From an uncultured Collinsella sp. (GTDB taxonomy: Bacteria > Actinomycetota > Coriobacteriia > Coriobacteriales > Coriobacteriaceae), in NCBI GenBank assembly GCA_947003675.1, contig CAMQPJ010000008.1, positions 1 through 17,256 of the forward strand: DNA of 17,256 nucleotides, written 5' to 3'. The position numbers were made by a program, and so were the translations under genes. Each line of letters starts with the position of its first letter. The first letter of the stretch is position 1. The notes under the pieces are model-generated. The model made no database searches. It was not told the DNA's origin and worked only from the letters and a program-made list of their open reading frames with translations. Positions 13,962 to 17,256 of this stretch are shown here, piece by piece.

Positions 13962-15240
13962 CGCCGAGGCCAAGCGCGTCACCTCCATCGCCCGCGCCAT
14001 CAACTGGAGCTATATGTGGCGCCGCTTGATGAGCTACGTCTGGCTCGATCTGCTGCTGATGGTGATTGCGGCGGCGATCCTCGTCTATGGATACAACCAG
14101 ACGCTGCCCGACGGCGCGTTTGCCGCAGGATGGATCCCCGGCACCACCGTTCACGGCATGTCGCTGACGCCCGCGCGCGGCTGGGACCCGACAACGCTCA
14201 CCTATACCGTCGAGCTTGCGCGCACCACCAAGACCTTCCCCCTCGCGCAGGACCTCGTCACGCTATGGCCTCTCTACCTTGTCGTTGTGGGTTGGCAGGT
14301 CATCAGCGTGCTCGACATGCTCGGCGGCGCCCGTCGCGTGCGCCGCACCATGGCACCGCTCAACGACCTGGCCTTGCGCGTGGACGAGCTCGGCCGTATG
14401 CAGCTCTCTGGCGGCAAGATGGAAACACTGGAGCAGGCCATCGAGCGCGCAAGCGTCGACTCGCCGAGCGTCACCACCGGCGACGCCGACCTGGCGAGCA
14501 TCGAGGTCGCACTCAACCGCCTGCTGCGCCAGATGCAAGAGGCCAAGCTGCAGCAGATGCGCTTTGTCAACGATGCAAGCCACGAGCTGCGCACGCCCAT
14601 CGCGGTGATTCAGGGCTACGTAAACATGCTCGATCGTTGGGGCAAAGACGACCCGGACGTGCTGGCGGAATCCATCGCGTCTCTCAAGGCCGAAAGCGAG
14701 CACATGCAGGAGCTCGTGGAGCAGCTGCTGTTTTTGGCACGCGGCGATGCCGGGCGCACGGTCCTGCGGCGTGCGGATACCAACCTGGCCGCACTAGTCG
14801 GCGAGGTATGCGAGGAATCACAGATGATCGATGCCACGCACACGTATCGGCTGGCCTTTGACGCTGCGCTTGTCAGCGACCCGCGCTGCGACGCGCCCGT
14901 TGACGTGGCGCTCGTGAAGCAAGCTCTGCGCGTGATCGTGCAAAACGCCGCCAAGTACTCGGATGCGGGAACGACCGTCACATTTGGCGTAGCGCCCGAT
15001 GTAGGCACGGGCACGATCGATATAGCCGTTGAGGACGAGGGCATCGGCATGAACCAGGAATCCGCAGCTCACGCGTTTGAACGGTTCTACCGTGCCGACA
15101 ACGCACGCGATGCCAGCGCGCAGGGCTCGGGTCTGGGGCTTGCCATTGCCAAGTGGATCGTCGATAGCCATGGTGGTGTCATTGGCGTGACCTCAGTTGA
15201 GGGCGTCGGCAGCCGCTTCACGATTCGCCTGCCGCGGTAG
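13945..15240 (+). CDS. Sensor histidine kinase
   Basis: The product is 431 residues from the ATG at 13945, inside the end of the regulator gene, with GGGGTGGG just ahead. The open frame extends upstream but there it shadows the regulator. TM1 is near 33-50, an extracytoplasmic loop of about 50 residues follows, and TM2 is near 105-124. A coupling segment of about 80 residues leads to the dimerisation domain with H213 in DASHELRTP. The ATPase domain has the N-box N334 (IVQNAAKYSD), G1 DEGIGM (364-369), the F-box FERFYRAD and G2 GSGLGLA (394-400). All catalytic residues are present. The sensed signal is unknown. The kinase acts on the regulator encoded just upstream and ends at a strong terminator. 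Confidence 0.93.
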   Translation: MSAARNAEAKRVTSIARAINWSYMWRRLMSYVWLDLLLMVIAAAILVYGYNQTLPDGAFAAGWIPGTTVHGMSLTPARGWDPTTLTYTVELARTTKTFPLAQDLVTLWPLYLVVVGWQVISVLDMLGGARRVRRTMAPLNDLALRVDELGRMQLSGGKMETLEQAIERASVDSPSVTTGDADLASIEVALNRLLRQMQEAKLQQMRFVNDASHELRTPIAVIQGYVNMLDRWGKDDPDVLAESIASLKAESEHMQELVEQLLFLARGDAGRTVLRRADTNLAALVGEVCEESQMIDATHTYRLAFDAALVSDPRCDAPVDVALVKQALRVIVQNAAKYSDAGTTVTFGVAPDVGTGTIDIAVEDEGIGMNQESAAHAFERFYRADNARDASAQGSGLGLAIAKWIVDSHGGVIGVTSVEGVGSRFTIRLPR

Positions 15241-15259
15241 GAAGTCCCTCGGCATAAAT

Positions 15260-15293
15260 AAAGGGATAGGGCCACGCGGCCCTATCCCTTTTT
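15260..15293. terminator. Bidirectional intrinsic terminator between convergent operons
   Basis: A perfect 14-bp stem (AAAGGGATAGGGCC, 15260-15273, with 15278-15291) with a 4-base loop is flanked by a T-run on the right and an A-rich stretch on the left. It ends the kinase transcript on the plus strand and the VOC transcript on the minus strand. Confidence 0.9.
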
Positions 15294-15315
15294 GCTAGCT
15301 ATGGCAGCTTGTGCA

Positions 15316-15690
15316 CTACTCGCGGCACAGATGCACGGCGAAGCCGGCGAACTCGCGCTTAAAGTACACGAGCTTGGTGCCGCCGTCGGGCAGCAGCACG
15401 CGCGACTCCTCGTTGACCTCGAGCCCGCGCTCGGCAAACCACTTCTCGGCCGCATCGATGTCGTTGACGGCAAAGCCGATGTGGCCCTTGGTGCCACGAC
15501 CGTTCTGCTTCATGACCTCGACCAGCGAATCGTTAAAGTACGAAACGGGGGTCTCGATAACGGGCAGGCCCATCATCGTCGAGAACAGCTCCGCAATCTC
15601 CATGGCGTCTGCCGGGTCGGTAGCGTTAATGCCCACATGGGCAACGCGCATGCCAAAGAGCTCGACCGGATTGGCGTTCTGCTCATTCAT
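15316..15690 (-). CDS. VOC-family (glyoxalase-fold) protein
   Basis: The product is 124 residues, one VOC domain of two beta-alpha-beta-beta-beta units: MRVAHVGINATDPADAMEI and then KGHIGFAVNDIDAAEKWF, ending GFAVHLCRE. Candidate metal ligands are H18 and H70. By eye it resembles the VOC domain found fused to KHG/KDPG aldolases, so a role in sugar-acid breakdown is possible. That is inference. The start at 15690 follows the IIB stop by 11 bases; the ribosome binding site is weak, which suggests coupling. The longer frame to 15873 only shadows the IIB gene. Confidence 0.85.
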   Translation of the reverse strand: MNEQNANPVELFGMRVAHVGINATDPADAMEIAELFSTMMGLPVIETPVSYFNDSLVEVMKQNGRGTKGHIGFAVNDIDAAEKWFAERGLEVNEESRVLLPDGGTKLVYFKREFAGFAVHLCRE

Positions 15691-15701
15691 ACAAGCAGCG
15701 C

Positions 15702-15989
15702 CTACTGAGCCATAACGTCGAGAACGGCCTTCTCGGCGGCAACGCGGTTCATGCCGGTCATGAAGGGCACGCCGCTCACGTACGGGCAGGTGAGGCCCTC
15801 GGGGGCAACGGTGGTGGCGATCAGCAGGTCGGCGCCCTCGTCGCAAGCGTCCTTGGCCTCGGAGATGGCGCACTGCACGATCTCATACTTGCCGGCATAA
15901 CCGTTGGCGTCGAGCATGGTGGCGACCTTCTGGGCAACGAGCGTGGAAGTAGCAGCGCCAGCACCGCAAGCCAAAACGATCTTCTTCAT
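15702..15989 (-). CDS. PTS sugar transporter subunit IIB, galactitol type
   Basis: The product is 95 residues. Phospho-accepting C8 lies in VLACGAGAATST, the P-loop typical of galactitol/lactose-type IIB proteins. A Rossmann-like fold follows. IIB takes phosphate from IIA and passes it to the sugar carried by IIC at the inner membrane. The ATG at 15989 has GGGAGA eight bases ahead. The partner IIA and IIC genes are not next to it; the only companion is the VOC gene 11 bp downstream. It must use components encoded elsewhere or serve a regulatory role. Composition is backbone-like. Confidence 0.9.
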   Translation of the reverse strand: MKKIVLACGAGAATSTLVAQKVATMLDANGYAGKYEIVQCAISEAKDACDEGADLLIATTVAPEGLTCPYVSGVPFMTGMNRVAAEKAVLDVMAQ

Positions 15990-16091
15990 AGGTAATGTCT
16001 CCCTTCATGGTTTACTTTAGGTAAGTGTACCGCAGCGAGCGATGGCACTCAGCCTCGATGAGCTTTTATGCTAGTTTGCTTGCGCGCTGCG

Positions 16092-16097
16092 TATAAT
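16092..16097 (+). promoter_or_regulatory. -10 box for the membrane-anchored helical protein gene
   Basis: A consensus TATAAT lies 55 bp before the ATG at 16153. The -35 position reads TGCTAG, a weak match. A leader of about 50 bases with TAAGGA follows. Confidence 0.5.
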
Positions 16098-16152
16098 ACA
16101 TCTAGTACGTGTTGTCATACCGCTTGTTTTACGAGCGACTAAGGACCCTAAT

Positions 16153-16776
16153 ATGCCCGATTCCCGCACACTCTGGACCGCCGTCGTTATCATCTGCATC
16201 GCCGTGTCGGTGTTCTTTAGCGTCAAAAAACGCACCACGTTTAAGCGCCTGCAGCAGCTTATGGCTGCCAAGCAGTGGGACGAGTTCGATCGTTTGCTCG
16301 ACGGCAAACTCACCAGCATGCTGTACCCGCGCTACAACCGCGACTACCTGCGTCTGAACTCCTATCTGCTGCGCGAGGACCACGAGCACGCCGATGAGAT
16401 GTTCGATTTGCTGCTGGGTCTCAACCTCCCCAAGATGCAGCGCGTCGACCTGGTGATCAAAGCCTTTAACTACTATGTTGGCCAGGAGGACCGCAAAAAG
16501 TCCAAGGAGCTGCTGCACGAGATCAAGGGCTTTGAGGGCGGTCAAGCCGAAGCGGTTGCACACGAGTGTCAGCTGATGTACGACACGATGATCTTGAAGC
16601 GCCACAACGATATTCCCGAGCTGGAGCGCATGCTCGAGGAGGCCGGCGACGATAAGGTCAAGAGCTGCCGCCTGGAATACCTGCTGGCCCTGCAGTACAA
16701 GAACAAAGGCGACGAAGCCAAGTTCCAGGAGTTCCTGGAGAAGTCGGGCCAACACTCGATGGCCGTCAACGCGTAA
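16153..16776 (+). CDS. Membrane-anchored helical-repeat protein of unknown function
   Basis: The product is 207 residues. An N-terminal membrane helix (about 8-23) has a positive KKR flank, which suggests the rest is cytoplasmic. The body is a run of amphipathic helices with TPR-like spacing (WDEFDRLLDG.., HADEMFDLLLGL, EFQEF-like end segments), but no clean TPR consensus is seen. TAAGGA lies eight bases before the ATG. TPR-like membrane proteins often act as scaffolds; no specific partner is indicated. The gene has its own promoter box and is followed 31 bp later by tRNA-Leu. Composition matches the backbone. Confidence 0.75.
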   Translation: MPDSRTLWTAVVIICIAVSVFFSVKKRTTFKRLQQLMAAKQWDEFDRLLDGKLTSMLYPRYNRDYLRLNSYLLREDHEHADEMFDLLLGLNLPKMQRVDLVIKAFNYYVGQEDRKKSKELLHEIKGFEGGQAEAVAHECQLMYDTMILKRHNDIPELERMLEEAGDDKVKSCRLEYLLALQYKNKGDEAKFQEFLEKSGQHSMAVNA

Positions 16777-16807
16777 CGGACGGCTTGTGCTAGACTTCTA
16801 GTCTCAC

Positions 16808-16892
16808 GGGGGCGTGGCGGAATTGGCATACGCAGGAGACTTAAAATCTCTCGCCGCAAGGATTGTGGGTTCGAGTCCCACCGCCCCTACCA
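16808..16892 (+). tRNA. tRNA-Leu (anticodon UAA)
   Basis: A type II tRNA with a long variable arm. The acceptor GGGGGCG pairs with CGCCCCT (first pair G-T). The D-arm is TGGCGGAATTGGCA. The anticodon stem GGAGA/TCTCT closes the loop CTTAAAA, with TAA at 16842-16844. The T-arm is GTGGG-TTCGAGT-CCCAC, the discriminator is A16889, and CCA (16890-16892) is encoded. It reads UUA and UUG codons. Confidence 0.95.
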
Positions 16893-16893
16893 T
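16875..16893 (+). repeat. tRNA 3'-end direct repeat, copy 1 (attachment-site-like)
   Basis: GTCCCACCGCCCCTACCAT covers the T-stem 3' side, acceptor 3' strand, CCA and one more base. It recurs exactly at 17072-17090. Similarity continues through the terminators downstream of both copies. Confidence 0.8.
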
Positions 16894-16903
16894 GTGATTG
16901 CTT

Positions 16904-16943
16904 GCGAGCCCGTGTTCCCCAGGGATGCGGGCTCGCTTCTTTT
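16904..16943 (+). terminator. Terminator of tRNA-Leu
   Basis: A perfect 9-bp stem, GCGAGCCCG (16904-16912) with CGGGCTCGC (16928-16936), is followed by TTCTTTT. It starts 12 bases after the tRNA CCA. Confidence 0.85.
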
Positions 16944-16951
16944 AGATGCCA

Positions 16952-17078
16952 GTGGGACTCGAACCCGCGAGGGGGCGAGCGTTAAGCGGACGCGCAGCGT
17001 CCGTAGCGAGCCGGCGAGGGCGCCGACAGGCGGCCGAAGCCGGTGCGTATTTGCGCAGCAAATGCGCGGACGTCCCAC
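16952..17078. repeat. Structured GC-rich segment starting with an inverted T-arm
   Basis: It begins with GTGGGACTCGAACCC (16952-16966), the exact complement of the tRNA-Leu T-arm at 16867-16881, and ends with GTCCCAC (17072-17078), so the outer ends can pair over 7 bp. Inside are several small hairpins: GGACGC/GCGTCC, a GGC/GCC-rich stretch, and GCG-ATTTGC/GCAAAT-CGC with single bulges. It encodes no convincing protein. It looks like a mobile or tRNA-derived repeat unit, or a structured RNA. Confidence 0.6.
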
Positions 17079-17090
17079 CGCCCCTACCAT
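17072..17090 (+). repeat. tRNA 3'-end direct repeat, copy 2
   Basis: This is an exact 19-bp repeat of the tRNA-Leu end. No tRNA body precedes it, so it is not a gene. It is followed, as in copy 1, by a terminator of near-identical sequence. Confidence 0.8.
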
Positions 17091-17100
17091 ATGGAGCTTT

Positions 17101-17138
17101 CGAGCCTGTGTCCCCAAGGGATGCGGGCTCGTTTCTTT
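17101..17138 (+). terminator. Second copy of the tRNA terminator
   Basis: CGAGCCTG pairs imperfectly with CGGGCTCG (17124-17131), followed by TTTCTTTT. The loop keeps the CCCCAAGGGATG of copy 1 with small changes. Confidence 0.75.
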
Positions 17139-17194
17139 TGGACGCCGATGGGGCTTTAAGTTGCGGTGGAATAGTTCCTGTTTTGGCCGTTTAC

Positions 17195-17256
17195 CGGCCC
17201 ATTGGGGGTGCGGACAGAAAGTTGGACCGCGGGGCGGTCCGGACTGGAGGTTCGCA
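17195..17256 (+). mobile_element. Possible left end of an insertion sequence running off the window
   Basis: The motif GCGGACAGAAAGTTGGACC resembles IS3-type terminal repeats (GGACA..AGTTGGAC). A 7-bp stem (17224-17230 with 17234-17240) follows. GGAGG (17246-17250) then lies six bases before the last base, A, which may be the first base of an ATG. The transposase itself would be outside, so this is tentative. Confidence 0.35.

Noticed and set aside
12474..14003. Minus-strand 509-residue frame across the signalling operon
   Set aside because: It lies antisense to three well-supported genes, and its residue make-up is typical of shadow frames.
14016..14861. Plus-strand 281-residue frame inside the kinase gene
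   Set aside because: It is an out-of-frame shadow. The kinase frame has all catalytic boxes.
17072..17090. A second tRNA-Leu gene
   Set aside because: Only the 3' end matches. There is no D-arm, anticodon arm or 5' acceptor strand upstream.
1..17256. CRISPR array
   Set aside because: No regularly spaced short repeats were found; the repeats seen are pairs or palindromes.

Overview
The window looks like a chromosomal stretch from a GC-rich, tRNA- and two-component-bearing actinobacterium, most likely Collinsella or a close Coriobacteriia relative. That assignment is inference. It rests on the GC-rich host genes, the style of the DUF2207, GluQ-RS and galactitol-type PTS IIB proteins, and actinobacterial features such as a likely leaderless start.

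Left third (1-4800), host backbone: the 3' end of an unidentified gene; a DUF2207 membrane protein on the minus strand, bracketed by two copies of a GTCATT..GGGAC repeat; gluQ on the plus strand, with a -10 box placed for a leaderless mRNA; then, on the minus strand, a calcineurin-like phosphoesterase and a small two-helix membrane protein.

Middle (about 4970-11490), an accessory island: a PLD-domain/SF2-helicase gene that stops 16 residues after its Walker A lysine; a complete IS21-family element (istA, istB, about 59-bp ends, extra inner repeats) with no target duplication that I could see; a hypothetical gene of lower GC; and an AT-rich minus-strand block. That block alternates short basic C-terminal remnants with small acidic proteins, which is the layout of a polymorphic-toxin tip/orphan-immunity array. 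Two partial copies of the same gene pair flank it. On its left are the complete hypothetical gene and the last 146 bp of a phosphatase gene. On its right are the last codons of a second hypothetical-gene copy and the complete phosphatase. The array therefore sits inside a broken duplication.

Right third (11490-17256), backbone again: a PPP-type phosphatase; a three-gene operon of a UBA-like/DUF4342 membrane protein, an OmpR-family response regulator and a histidine kinase; a strong bidirectional terminator; a minus-strand pair encoding a lone PTS IIB protein and a VOC protein; a membrane-anchored repeat-like protein; and tRNA-Leu(UAA). The 3' end of the tRNA and its terminator are repeated about 197 bp downstream, around a structured GC-rich segment that begins with an inverted copy of the T-arm. 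This looks like an attachment-site scar or an undescribed tRNA-derived repeat. The last bases resemble the left end of another insertion sequence, with a ribosome binding site just before the window edge.

No CRISPR array or rRNA was seen. Family names come from recognised motifs, not from database searches.
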